Below the pieces are notes generated by a model, which was not told the DNA's origin, did not search any database, and saw only the letters and a list, made by a program, of their open reading frames with translations. A stretch of DNA of 64,000 nt, from NCBI GenBank assembly GCA_027320105.1, contig DAHVMA010000064.1, positions 45,880 to 109,879 on the forward strand, read 5' to 3'. The DNA is from JAKAQB01 sp027320105 (lineage in GTDB: Bacteria; Actinomycetota; Acidimicrobiia; Acidimicrobiales; Palsa-688). The translations under genes and the position numbers were made by a program. Shown piece by piece: positions 49,661 through 58,642 of the stretch (the first letter of the stretch is position 1; every line of letters begins with the position of its first letter).

Positions 49661-50577
49661 TGCGCGAGCGGATCCGGGGTTACACCGATGCAGTGCTGGA
49701 GGAGGCATCCGCCTCCGGGCGGCTCTCCGACGTGGCTGGCGGCGTGGCCACCGTGCGCGACCTCGTCGCCGGTTGGGAGGAGCTCGCCGAGGTGCTCGCC
49801 GACGCCGGCGTGGCCTCCCACGGGCGCCGCGGCGTCATGTCCGACCTCGTCGGCGGGAGGATCGCCGACGATGCCCTGCGACTCGTGCTCTACCCGATCG
49901 ACGCCGACCGGCCCACCGACTACGCCGAGAACCTGGCGTGGATGGCCACCCGGGCCGCTGCCGCCCGCGACAGGCTCCGGCAGGTCGGTCCCACCACGCT
50001 GGGCAGGCACGCCGCCCTCGAGCGGTCCGACGGGTACACAGCCGCTGTGCTCGAGGCCGTGCGCGGCGAGGCGGCCCTCTCCGACCTCGAGGACGAGCTG
50101 TTCCGCTTCGAGCGGGCGATCGACGCCTCCCCCCAACTGGCCGACGCCCTCTCCGACCGGGACCTGCCAGCCCAGGTCCGCGGCGGGGTCGTACACGACC
50201 TGCTCGATGGAAGGGCGAGTGCCGAGGCCCTCCGCCTGGCCGTCTACCTCACCCGCATCGGCCGGCCACGCGACTACGTCGAGCTCTTGCAGGCGCTGGT
50301 CACCCGCATCGGCGAGGAGGCTCGCCGGCGCGTCGCGGTGGTGCGGGCCGCAATCGCGCTCACCCCGGAGCAGGAGGAGCGGCTCTCTGCCGCCCTCTCC
50401 CGTATGGTGGGACAGCAGGTGGACGTGCGCACGACTGTCGACCGCGGCGTGCTCGGCGGTTTCGTGGCCACCATCGGCGACACCGTGGTCGACGCCAGCG
50501 TCCGTAGCCGCCTCGACTCCCTCCGGGAGCGGTTGGCGCTCCCCGACGCTTCCCCCACCCCTCGAGGAGGCAACTGA
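49657..50577 (+). CDS. atpH: ATP synthase subunit delta with duplicated N-domain
   Basis: A 306-residue delta (OSCP), about 125 residues longer than usual. Residues about 8-100 (GYTDAVLEEASASGRLSDVA ... ALRLVLYPIDADRPTDYAE) and 125-215 (GYTAAVLEAVRGEAALSDLE ... ALRLAVYLTRIGRPRDYVE) align along their length, so the six-helix N-terminal domain is present twice, followed by one C-terminal domain (LTPEQEERLSAALSRMVGQQ). Mycobacterial b-delta has an insertion of similar size in this place. The start is ATG 49657 or 49660. The extra domain may contact the top of F1 or the second b helix. Confidence 0.9.
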   Translation: MMRERIRGYTDAVLEEASASGRLSDVAGGVATVRDLVAGWEELAEVLADAGVASHGRRGVMSDLVGGRIADDALRLVLYPIDADRPTDYAENLAWMATRAAAARDRLRQVGPTTLGRHAALERSDGYTAAVLEAVRGEAALSDLEDELFRFERAIDASPQLADALSDRDLPAQVRGGVVHDLLDGRASAEALRLAVYLTRIGRPRDYVELLQALVTRIGEEARRRVAVVRAAIALTPEQEERLSAALSRMVGQQVDVRTTVDRGVLGGFVATIGDTVVDASVRSRLDSLRERLALPDASPTPRGGN

Positions 50578-52217
50578 TGGCCGAGCTCACGATCAATGCC
50601 CAGGACATCGCCGAAGCGTTGCGCCGCAACATCGCCGGCTACCGCCCGGACGTGTCCCGGCAGAGCGTCGGGCGGATCATCACCGTCGGTGACGGCATCG
50701 CCCGCATCTCCGGGTTGCCCGACGCCGCCGTCAACGAGCTGCTGGAGTTCGAGAACGGCGAGGTGGGCCTGGCGCTCAACCTCGACGAGGAGTCGATCGG
50801 CGCGGTCGTCCTCGGCGACGTCGAGCAGATCGAGGAGGGGCAGGCCGTCCGGGCCACGGGCCGCATCCTCTCGGTGCCCGTCGGTGACGCCCTCCTCGGG
50901 CGCGTCGTCAACCCGCTCGGTGAGCCCATCGACGGCAAGGGGCCGGTCGAGGCGACCGAGCAGCGCCGCCTGGAGGTGCAGGCACCGGGGATCACCGCCC
51001 GCCGGCCGGTGAGCGAGCCGCTCCAGACCGGCATCAAGGCCATCGACGCCATGACCCCGATCGGGCGGGGCCAGCGGGAGTTGCTCATCGGCGACCGCAA
51101 GACCGGCAAGACGACGGTAGCGGTCGATACGATCATCAACCAGCGCGGCCAGGGCGTGAAGTGCATCTACGTCGCCATCGGCCAGAAGGGCTCGACCGTC
51201 GCACAGACCGTCGACGTCCTGCGCGAGCACGGCGCCCTCGAGTACACCGTCGTGGTCAGCGCCCCGGCGTCGGAGCCGGCACCGTTCAAGTACCTCGCGC
51301 CGTACGCCGGCTGCGCCATGGGCCAGCACTGGATGGACAGGGGCGACGCCGCCCTCATCGTCTACGACGACCTCTCCAAGCAGGCCGAGGCCTACCGCCA
51401 GCTCTCCCTGCTGCTGCGCCGCCCGCCGGGGCGGGAGGCCTACCCCGGCGATGTCTTCTACCTTCACAGCCGCCTGCTCGAGCGGGCCGCCAAGCTGTCG
51501 GACGAGCGCGGGGGCGGGTCGCTCACCGCGCTGCCGATCATCGAGACCAAGGCCGGGGACATCTCCGCCTACATCCCGACCAACGTCATCTCCATCACTG
51601 ACGGCCAGGTGTTCCTCGAGTCCGACCTGTTCTACGCTGGCATCCGGCCGGCGGTCAACGTGGGCGACTCGGTGTCCCGGGTCGGCGGCGCCGCCCAGAT
51701 CAAGGCCATGAAGTCGGTGGCGGGCACCTTGAAGCTGGACCTCGCCCAGTTCCGCGACCTCGAGAGCTTCGCCACGTTCGGCTCCGAGCTCGACCGCGTG
51801 TCCCAGGCGCAGCTCGACCGCGGCTACCGCCTGACGGAGCTGTTGAAGCAGTCCCAGAACGCGCCGGTGCCAGTCGAGGAGCAGGTCGTGGTGATCTACG
51901 CCGGCACCCACGGGTTCCTCGACGACGTGGCCGTCCCCGACGTTCGGCGCTTCGAGCAGGAGCTGCTCAGCTACCTGAAGGCCGAGCACCCCGAGCTGCT
52001 CGAGACCATCCGGACCACCAAGGCCCTCCCCGGCACCGACGCCCTCGACGGGGCGATGACGACGTTCAAGGGCGTGTTCGCTGGGGGCGGCTCCGCTGGG
52101 GGCGGCTCGGCTGGGGGCGGCTCGGCTGGGGGCGCCGCTCCCGTCCCTGCTGCCGCTGCGCCACGGGATGCGCCGCGGGATGCGCCGCCGGATGCGCCGG
52201 CCGAGCAGGCGGGGTAG
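50577..52217 (+). CDS. atpA: ATP synthase subunit alpha
   Basis: A 546-residue catalytic-hexamer subunit with regulatory nucleotide site. Walker A is GDRKTGKT, and the conserved YAGTHGFLDDV segment is present near the C-terminus. A tail of about 45 residues follows the normal end: GGGSA repeats encoded by four 15-bp units (52080-52135), then RDAP repeats. In mycobacteria a C-terminal alpha extension suppresses ATP hydrolysis; this one is longer but of different composition. ATG 50577 overlaps the atpH stop. Confidence 0.95.
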   Translation: MAELTINAQDIAEALRRNIAGYRPDVSRQSVGRIITVGDGIARISGLPDAAVNELLEFENGEVGLALNLDEESIGAVVLGDVEQIEEGQAVRATGRILSVPVGDALLGRVVNPLGEPIDGKGPVEATEQRRLEVQAPGITARRPVSEPLQTGIKAIDAMTPIGRGQRELLIGDRKTGKTTVAVDTIINQRGQGVKCIYVAIGQKGSTVAQTVDVLREHGALEYTVVVSAPASEPAPFKYLAPYAGCAMGQHWMDRGDAALIVYDDLSKQAEAYRQLSLLLRRPPGREAYPGDVFYLHSRLLERAAKLSDERGGGSLTALPIIETKAGDISAYIPTNVISITDGQVFLESDLFYAGIRPAVNVGDSVSRVGGAAQIKAMKSVAGTLKLDLAQFRDLESFATFGSELDRVSQAQLDRGYRLTELLKQSQNAPVPVEEQVVVIYAGTHGFLDDVAVPDVRRFEQELLSYLKAEHPELLETIRTTKALPGTDALDGAMTTFKGVFAGGGSAGGGSAGGGSAGGAAPVPAAAAPRDAPRDAPPDAPAEQAG

Positions 52218-52220
52218 CGG

Positions 52221-53201
52221 GTGGCGGGCGGCCAGGAGCGGATCCTGCGGCGGCGGATCCGCAGCGTCCAGTCGACCAAGAAGATCACCCGCGCCATGGA
52301 GCTCATCGCCGCTTCCCGGATCGTGCGGGCGCAACAGGCGATCGCCGCGGCACGGCCGTACGTCGAGAAGATGGCCGAGGTCGTCGGTCGCCTGGCCGGC
52401 ACGCCCGACGGGAGCCAGCACCCGCTGTTTCGCCAGCCCCAACAGACTCGCCGGGCGGCTGTCATCGTCATCGCCGGCGACCGTGGATTGTCCGGCGCCT
52501 ACAACTCCTCCGTGCTGCGCGCCGCCGAACGGCGCATCCAGGAGCTCGAGGCCATCGGCACCGACGTGGCGCTCGTCGCCGTCGGTCGCAAGGCATCGAG
52601 CCACTTCCGGTACCGGGGACGCCAACCGGCGTCGGCGTTCACAGGGATCGCGGACCGACCCGGGCCCGACGACGCCAAGGCGGTCGCCGATGCCGTCATG
52701 GGCCCTTACGCCGCCGGTGAGCTCGACCGCATCGACGTCGTCTACACCCACTTCGAGTCCGCCGGCCGCCAGACGGTCACCCGCCGGACGCTCGTGCCGA
52801 TCGAGGCGCGCCGGTCCGGGGCAGGCGCCGGCCGGGACGCCTCGACCGGCCGGGACGCCTCGGCCGGCCGGCCGGCCGAGCGCTTCGTCGACTACGAGTA
52901 CGAACCCGCTCCGGCCGAGCTCGTCGACCTTCTGCTGCCAGGCTGGCTGCAAGGAGAGGTCCTCGCCGCCCTGCTGTCGGCGTCGGCGTCGGAGTACGTC
53001 GCCCGCCAGCGGGCGATGAAGGCCGCGACCGACAACGCCGACGACCTGATCACCACGCTGACGCGGGTCATGAACCGGGCCCGCCAGGACGCCATAACGA
53101 CCGAGATCATGGAGATCGTCGGCGGGGCCGAGGCGCTGCGTGCCGGCAGCGACGACTCCGGCACGTTCATCGAGACATACGAGGACCCGGATGCGGCCTA
53201 G
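52221..53201 (+). CDS. atpG: ATP synthase subunit gamma
   Basis: A 326-residue rotor stalk subunit. The N-terminal helix RRRIRSVQSTKKITRAMELI and the C-terminal helix ARQRAMKAATDNADDLI are conserved, as is AGDRGLSGAYN. A short repeat-encoded insertion GRDASTGRDASAGRPAE (about residues 202-218) lies in the globular part where mycobacterial gamma also has extra residues. GTG 52221 is 3 bp after the alpha stop. Confidence 0.94.
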   Translation: MAGGQERILRRRIRSVQSTKKITRAMELIAASRIVRAQQAIAAARPYVEKMAEVVGRLAGTPDGSQHPLFRQPQQTRRAAVIVIAGDRGLSGAYNSSVLRAAERRIQELEAIGTDVALVAVGRKASSHFRYRGRQPASAFTGIADRPGPDDAKAVADAVMGPYAAGELDRIDVVYTHFESAGRQTVTRRTLVPIEARRSGAGAGRDASTGRDASAGRPAERFVDYEYEPAPAELVDLLLPGWLQGEVLAALLSASASEYVARQRAMKAATDNADDLITTLTRVMNRARQDAITTEIMEIVGGAEALRAGSDDSGTFIETYEDPDAA

Positions 53202-53234
53202 CGCAGCGCCGGCCACGCCCCAGAGGAGCGACCC

Positions 53235-54686
53235 ATGACGACAGTCGTCGAAGAGCACAGCAGCCCCGTACCCGAACTGGCGGACGGGCGGGTGGTGGCG
53301 ATCGCCGGCCCGGTCGTCGACGTCGAGTTCCCTCCCGGCGACCTGCCGGAGATCAACCACGCCGTCGAGATGGACATCGAAGTGGACGGGACGACCATGA
53401 CGATCGCCGCCGAGGTCGCCCAGCAGATAGGCGAGGGTCGCGTGCGCTGCGTGTGCCTGCAGCAGACGGACGGGCTGCGGCGCGGCACCACCGTGCGCAA
53501 CACCGGTCGGGGCATCACCGTCCCCGTCGGCAACGGCGTCCTCGGCCATGTCTTCAACGTCACCGGCCGGTCGCTCGACACCGACCACGTCGGGGACATC
53601 GAGGACCGCTGGGAGATCCACCGGCCGCCCCCCGCCTTCGAGAACCTCGAGCCCCGCTCGCAGATGTTCGAGACCGGCATCAAGGTCGTCGACCTCCTCG
53701 AGCCGTACGTGGAGGGAGGCAAGATCGGCCTCTTCGGCGGTGCCGGCGTCGGCAAGACGGTCATCATCCTCGAGCTCATCAACCGGGTCGCCCAGCAACA
53801 CGGCGGCGTGTCCGTCTTCGCCGGCGTCGGGGAGCGCACCCGGGAGGGCACCGACCTCTGGCTGGAGATGCAGGAGTCCGGCGTCATCGAGAAGGCAGCC
53901 CTCGTCTACGGGCAGATGGACGAGCCGCCGGGCGTGCGCCTTCGGGTCGCCCTCTCCGCGCTCACGATGGCCGAGTACTTCCGGGACGTGAAGGACCAGG
54001 ACGTGCTGCTGTTCGTCGACAACATCTTCCGCTTCGTGCAGGCCGGCTCCGAGGTCTCGACGCTGCTCGGGCGAATGCCGTCGGCGGTGGGCTACCAGCC
54101 CACCCTCGCCGACGAGATGGGCGAGCTGCAGGAGCGGATCACCTCCACCAAGGGGAGGTCCATCACGTCGGTCCAGGCCGTCTACGTGCCCGCCGACGAC
54201 TACACCGATCCCGCCCCGTTCACCACCTTCACCCACCTGGACGCCACCACCGAGCTGTCTCGCCAGATCGCCGCGCTCGGCATCTACCCGGCGGTGGACC
54301 CACTGGCCTCCACCTCCAACATCCTCACCCCGGATGTCGTCGGCGAGCGGCACTACCGGGTCGCCCGGCGCGTACAGGAAGTCCTGCAGCGCAACCGTGA
54401 GCTGCAGGACATCATCGCCATCCTCGGCCTCGACGAGCTGTCCGAGGAGGACCGGATCGCGGTCGCCCGGGCCCGCAAGATCCAGCGGTTCCTGTCCCAG
54501 CCGTTCTTCGTGGCCAAGGTGTTCACCGGCATCGAGGGTGAGTACGTGCCCATCTCGGAGACGGTGGAGAGCTTCGAGGCGCTCGTAGACGGGGACCTCG
54601 ACAACGTGCCTGAGCAGGCGTTCCTCAACGTCGGCGGCGTCGACCAGGTCCTGGCGAAGGCCCGCCAGCTCGAGAAGGAGAGCTAG
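53235..54686 (+). CDS. atpD: ATP synthase subunit beta
   Basis: A 483-residue catalytic subunit. Walker A is GGAGVGKT, Walker B LLFVDNIFRF, the catalytic glutamate is in GVGERTREGTDLW, and the DELSEED lever reads GLDELSEEDRIAV. Length and motifs are normal. The start ATG 53235 has GAGGAGCGACCC upstream. Confidence 0.97.
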   Translation: MTTVVEEHSSPVPELADGRVVAIAGPVVDVEFPPGDLPEINHAVEMDIEVDGTTMTIAAEVAQQIGEGRVRCVCLQQTDGLRRGTTVRNTGRGITVPVGNGVLGHVFNVTGRSLDTDHVGDIEDRWEIHRPPPAFENLEPRSQMFETGIKVVDLLEPYVEGGKIGLFGGAGVGKTVIILELINRVAQQHGGVSVFAGVGERTREGTDLWLEMQESGVIEKAALVYGQMDEPPGVRLRVALSALTMAEYFRDVKDQDVLLFVDNIFRFVQAGSEVSTLLGRMPSAVGYQPTLADEMGELQERITSTKGRSITSVQAVYVPADDYTDPAPFTTFTHLDATTELSRQIAALGIYPAVDPLASTSNILTPDVVGERHYRVARRVQEVLQRNRELQDIIAILGLDELSEEDRIAVARARKIQRFLSQPFFVAKVFTGIEGEYVPISETVESFEALVDGDLDNVPEQAFLNVGGVDQVLAKARQLEKES

Positions 54687-54689
54687 CCG

Positions 54690-55130
54690 ATGGCGGCCAC
54701 CCACGTGGAGGTGGTGAGCCCGTCGCGTGTCGTATACCGCGGTGAGGCCGAGATGGTCGTCACCCGTACCCTGGACGGCGACATCGCCTTCCTCGCCGAC
54801 CACGTGCCGCTCCTCGGCGCGCTCGACACCTGCCTCACCCGAGTCGTGGCCGAGGACGGCAGCGAGGTTCGCATCGCCCTCGGTGGCGGGTTCGTCGAGG
54901 TCCGCGACAACCAGGTCACCATCCTCGCAGCCGACGCCGCCCTCGGCTCGGAGATCGACGTCGACGCCGCCCGGGCGGAGCTGCGCGAGGCCGAGCAACG
55001 CCAACGCGACGACGCCGGCGACGCGTCTGCCGGCGACGCGTCCGCCGGCGCGACTGCCGGCGCGGCGGTGCTCCGAGCACGGGTCCGCCTCGAGGCGGCC
55101 GGCGCCGCACCCGCCGACGGCGGGGGCTAG
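54690..55130 (+). CDS. atpC: ATP synthase subunit epsilon
   Basis: A 146-residue central-stalk subunit. Residues 1-88 form the N-terminal beta-sandwich (EVVSPSRVVYRGEAEMVV, ALGGGFVEVRDNQVTILA). The C-terminal helical arm is interrupted by a repeat-encoded Ala/Gly/Asp segment (DDAGDASAGDASAGATAG, about residues 109-126), which could alter its ability to inhibit ATP hydrolysis. It ends the operon. Confidence 0.9.
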   Translation: MAATHVEVVSPSRVVYRGEAEMVVTRTLDGDIAFLADHVPLLGALDTCLTRVVAEDGSEVRIALGGGFVEVRDNQVTILAADAALGSEIDVDAARAELREAEQRQRDDAGDASAGDASAGATAGAAVLRARVRLEAAGAAPADGGG

Positions 55131-55300
55131 CGCCCGTTGGCACGCCGTCGGGTCGGGGTGGCGCCGCTGCTCGACCCGCCGGTCGCTGGTCGGGCCGCTC
55201 AACCTGCGCGCCGGGGACCTGTCCCCGGCCCTTGCCCGCTTGCGGGCCGCTGCAGCCGCCCCACCCGCCCTTCGGTCGCATCACGGTGCCTTGGCTCCGG

Positions 55301-55352
55301 TGCGGTCCGGTTCCGTTGGGTCCGGTCCGGTTCCGCTGGGTCCGGTCCGGTT
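55301..55352. repeat. 20-bp tandem repeat, about 2.6 copies
   Basis: The unit TCCGGTCCGGTTCCGYTGGG is repeated head to tail with one or two mismatches. It is non-coding. Confidence 0.8.
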
Positions 55353-55418
55353 GCCGGTGCCCCCGGCTGCCACTCACAGCGGTCGGTCCGGGGGCGGAGG
55401 TGTGAACTCTGGAGACTT

Positions 55419-55437
55419 GTTGTCGTCCAGCGACAAC
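55419..55437. terminator. Inverted repeat between atpC and glpX
   Basis: GTTGTCG and CGACAAC pair around a 5-nt loop (TCCAG). It lies between two convergent genes and has no T-run. Terminator function is inferred. Confidence 0.35.
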
Positions 55438-55675
55438 GCGCTTCCAAAGTTTGCCGGTAGGGGCCGTCGGCCACCGCGAAGCGTGGCTGCATGGAGACCG
55501 TAGGGTTTCCGTCCGCCCGTGCGTTCCACCCGTGCGGTCGGGTCCTCGCCTGTCCCCCGTCCCCGCTCACCGCCGCCGCCGCCAGCTGCCCGCCACCTGC
55601 CCGCTGGTGTGCCGGGCCGGTCGGACGGGCGGGGAGGGGGGTGCGCTGCGACCTGTCAGGCTGGCCGCGATGGCC

Positions 55676-56674
55676 TCAGGCGATCGTCGGCGCGTATGCC
55701 GCGAGCTTCTTCAGGCGGTGGCGGGCCTCGATCCGTCGAACCGTGCCCGACCGTGAGCGCATCACCAACGATTCGGTCGCCGCTCCCTGCCCGTCGAAGC
55801 GCACCCCACGCAGCAGCTCCCCGTCGGTGATCCCCGTCGCCGCGAAGAAGCAGTTGTCGCCCTGCACCAGGTCGTCGGTGGTGAGCACCCGGTCCAGGTC
55901 GTAGCCGCGGGCCAGCGCCGCCTCCCGCTCGTCGTCGTTTCGTGGCCACAGCCGGCCTTGCATCTCGCCACCCATGCACTTCAAGGCGGCGGCGGCGATC
56001 ACGCCTTCCGGTGTCCCGCCGATGCCGAGGAGGATGTCGGTGCCGGAGCCCGGCCATGCCGTGGCGATGGCCCCTGCCACGTCGCCGTCCTGGATCAGGC
56101 GGACGCGTGCCCCCGCCGCCCGCACCTGCTGGATGAGCTCGACGTGGCGTGGCCGGTCGAGGACGACGGCGGTCACGTCCCTCGGCGAGCAGGACTTCGC
56201 CTCGGCCACGGCCCGGATGTTGTCGGCGGCAGAGCGGCGGAGGTCGATTACGCCGGCGGCATCGGGGCCTACGGCCACCTTCTCCATGTACACGCACGGA
56301 CCGGGGTCGAACATCGTGCCCCGCTGGGACACGGCGATGACCGCGAGGGCGCCCCCGCGCCCCATCGCCGTCGGCGTCGTGCCGTCGATGGGGTCGACGG
56401 CGACGTCGACCCTCGGGCTGGACCCGTCGCCGACGTGCTCGCCGTTGTACAGCATCGGGGCGTCGTCCTTCTCCCCCTCACCGATGACGACCACCCCGTC
56501 CATGGCCACCGATCCGAGCACCACCCGCATGGCGTCCACCGCGGCAGCATCCGCCCCTTCCTTGTCGCCCCGGCCCATCCACCGGCCGGCTGCCATGGCC
56601 GCCGCCTCCGTGACCCGGACGAGCTCGAGCGCCAGGTTGCGGTCGGGTGCGGTTTCGGGCGGCGACGACGGCAT
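55676..56674 (-). CDS. glpX: Class II fructose-1,6-bisphosphatase
   Basis: A 332-residue GlpX-type phosphatase of gluconeogenesis. Metal-binding motifs: GDKEGADAAAVDAM, VIGEGEKDDAPML and VAVDPIDGTTPTAMG, then LDRPRH and GIGGTPEGVIAAAALK. ATG 56674 gives a family-like N-terminus (NLALELVRVTEAAA). It is the main FBPase type in Actinobacteria. It is divergent from the glycosyltransferase gene. Confidence 0.95.
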   Translation of the reverse strand: MPSSPPETAPDRNLALELVRVTEAAAMAAGRWMGRGDKEGADAAAVDAMRVVLGSVAMDGVVVIGEGEKDDAPMLYNGEHVGDGSSPRVDVAVDPIDGTTPTAMGRGGALAVIAVSQRGTMFDPGPCVYMEKVAVGPDAAGVIDLRRSAADNIRAVAEAKSCSPRDVTAVVLDRPRHVELIQQVRAAGARVRLIQDGDVAGAIATAWPGSGTDILLGIGGTPEGVIAAAALKCMGGEMQGRLWPRNDDEREAALARGYDLDRVLTTDDLVQGDNCFFAATGITDGELLRGVRFDGQGAATESLVMRSRSGTVRRIEARHRLKKLAAYAPTIA

Positions 56675-56751
56675 GCGCCGGACCCTACCCCGGTCGAGGG
56701 TGGGAGGTCCTGCCCATCGGGCCCGGACCACCTGATCGCCCGAGGCCCCGA

Positions 56752-56757
56752 TAGATT
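56752..56757 (+). promoter_or_regulatory. -10 hexamer TAGATT, leaderless arrangement
   Basis: TAGATT lies 8 nt before the GTG start at 56766, with no ribosome binding site. Confidence 0.45.
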
Positions 56758-56765
56758 GGGCTGCC

Positions 56766-58556
56766 GTGGTCGCAACCGCACCCGATGCCGCGCGCGCTCC
56801 GACCCTCGGCCAGGAGGTGCGCCGGGCGTGGTCCGACGGGACGAGGCCTGGCCATCGCGCCCTCACCGCCCTCGGCGTGGCCGTGGTCGCCGCCGGGGTC
56901 TTCTTGCGCTTCTACACGCCGAGCGCGCTCTGGCTCGACGAGTCCATCAGCGTCAACATTGCCAAGCTGCCCCTGAGCCAGCTGCACGCCGCTCTCCGCC
57001 AGGACGGAGCGCCGCCGCTCTACTACGCCCTGCTGCACTTCTGGATGCTGGCGTTCGGGCGCAGCGACGTCGCCGTCCGGGCACTCGGGGGGGTGGCGTC
57101 GGTTGTCGCCCTGCCGTTGTTCTGGGCGGCGGGGCGCCGCCTCGGTGGCACGCGGGTTGCCTGGATCACGTTCTTCCTGGCGGTGACGTCGCCGTTCGCG
57201 ATCTTCTACGCGACCGACACCCGGATGTACTCGTTCATGATCCTCTGGTGCGTGCTCGGGTTCCTGGCTGTCGCCCGTGCGTTGGAGTGGCCCAGCGTCG
57301 GGCGGCTCGTGGCTCTGGGGCTGTTGACGGCCGCAACCCTGTACACGCACTACTGGGCCTTGTACCTGGTCACGATGACGGGCTTGTGGTTGCTCTACCA
57401 GCTGTGGCGGCACCGCCAGGGCCTGCCGGCACGGGGTGACGCCCGGTCGGTCGCACGAGCATTCCTGACCATTCTCGCCGGCAGCCTCCTGTTCATCCCC
57501 TGGGTGCCCACCTTCCTCTTCCAGGCCGCTCACACCGGAACCCCGTGGGCACGACCCGCCAGCCCCGCCGACCTGATCCAGGTGTTCGACTACTTCGCCG
57601 GCTGGGGCCCTTGGGCGATACTGCTGGCGTTCGCCTACTTCGGTCTGGTGGTGCTCGGAGTGTTCGGGCGCCGGCCGACGGCGAGCGAAGTCGCTACCGT
57701 GCCGGACTCGGAGCGGCTCACCGACGGGTCGCTCGATGCCGACCTGGAACGCCTTGACCAGGCCCCGGTGCCGGTGCGGCTCCGCGTCCGGCGCACGGCC
57801 GACCGGATCGTCGGCTTTGCCGGTTTCGGGCCCGGCGGCGCCGGTGCCGCGGCGCGTCATCAGGGGCCGGGCCACGGCGTCACCCTCGTCCTCCAGCCCA
57901 ACCGGCGGACCCTTCCCGTCTTCGCCGTCATGCTCGGCACGCTGTGCCTCGCCCTCGTCGGCGGCATGATCGACAACGCTGCGTTCGTCGCCCGCTACGC
58001 CGCCACCGTGCTGCCGCTCTTCCTGCTGGTCGCCGCCATGGGCATCGATGTCCTGACCCGCCGGCGCCTCGTGACGGGGACGCTGGCGGTGGTCTGCGTC
58101 GCCGGTCTGCTCACCGGGTTAGGGAACAATGGCCTGCAGCGCACCCAGGCCGTCCAGATCGCCCAGGTGCTCAACGCCGAGGCGCAACCCGGCGACCTCG
58201 TGGTCTACTGCCCTGACCAGCTGGGGCCGGCGGTGAGCCGCCTCGTCGCTGTCCCCGGCTTGCAGCAGCTGACATTCCCACGCGCCATCGGCCCACAGCG
58301 CGTCGATTGGATCAACTACCGCCAGGTGATCCAGCACACCAACGTCCAGGCTTTCGCCCAGGACATGCTGTCCCAGCTCCAGCCGGGCCACACGCTCTGG
58401 TTGGTGTGGCGCAACGGCTACTCGCCCTTCGGCGGGGATTGCGGCCAGCTCGCCAGCTGGCTTTCCCTCCTCCAGGGTCAGGGTACGACCCTCGTGGGGG
58501 CCGACCCCTCCTACCTGTACGAATACGAGAACCTGGTGAGGTACCCCGTCGGCTGA
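56766..58556 (+). CDS. GT-C glycosyltransferase (GT39/ArnT-like)
   Basis: A 596-residue integral membrane glycosyltransferase with about 11-12 hydrophobic segments. The first extracytoplasmic loop has the catalytic-type acidic motif LWLDESISVN, then QDGAPPLYYALLHFWM. These enzymes use polyprenyl-phosphate sugars (e.g. mannose or arabinose) outside the membrane. A soluble domain of about 90 residues follows the last helix. With wecA upstream and a UDP-galactopyranose-mutase-like gene downstream it fits cell-envelope polysaccharide assembly; the sugar and acceptor are unknown. Confidence 0.82.
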   Translation: MVATAPDAARAPTLGQEVRRAWSDGTRPGHRALTALGVAVVAAGVFLRFYTPSALWLDESISVNIAKLPLSQLHAALRQDGAPPLYYALLHFWMLAFGRSDVAVRALGGVASVVALPLFWAAGRRLGGTRVAWITFFLAVTSPFAIFYATDTRMYSFMILWCVLGFLAVARALEWPSVGRLVALGLLTAATLYTHYWALYLVTMTGLWLLYQLWRHRQGLPARGDARSVARAFLTILAGSLLFIPWVPTFLFQAAHTGTPWARPASPADLIQVFDYFAGWGPWAILLAFAYFGLVVLGVFGRRPTASEVATVPDSERLTDGSLDADLERLDQAPVPVRLRVRRTADRIVGFAGFGPGGAGAAARHQGPGHGVTLVLQPNRRTLPVFAVMLGTLCLALVGGMIDNAAFVARYAATVLPLFLLVAAMGIDVLTRRRLVTGTLAVVCVAGLLTGLGNNGLQRTQAVQIAQVLNAEAQPGDLVVYCPDQLGPAVSRLVAVPGLQQLTFPRAIGPQRVDWINYRQVIQHTNVQAFAQDMLSQLQPGHTLWLVWRNGYSPFGGDCGQLASWLSLLQGQGTTLVGADPSYLYEYENLVRYPVG

Positions 58557-58642
58557 CTACCCCATGTCGCCGGCCCCCGACCCGCCCGCCGGCCGGTGAG
58601 CGCTCCGATGCGCCGCCAAGGTCCGTGCCCGAGGAGAGCCAC

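Larger units (their letters stand above)
55131..55675. other. 545-bp region after the atp operon with no gene
   Basis: No motif-bearing frame is found. It contains a 20-bp tandem repeat (55301-55352) and the inverted repeat GTTGTCG-TCCAG-CGACAAC (55419-55437), which may end transcription from either the atp operon or the convergent glpX gene. Confidence 0.55.

Noticed and set aside
50274..55202. A 1642-codon open frame on the minus strand opposite atpH-atpC
   Set aside because: It is the antisense shadow of six intact ATP synthase genes. High third-position G+C removes stops on the opposite strand; it has no protein motifs.
55301..55352. Possible CRISPR or origin iterons after atpC
   Set aside because: Head-to-tail 20-bp repeats without spacers; no cas genes, dnaA or DnaA boxes nearby.
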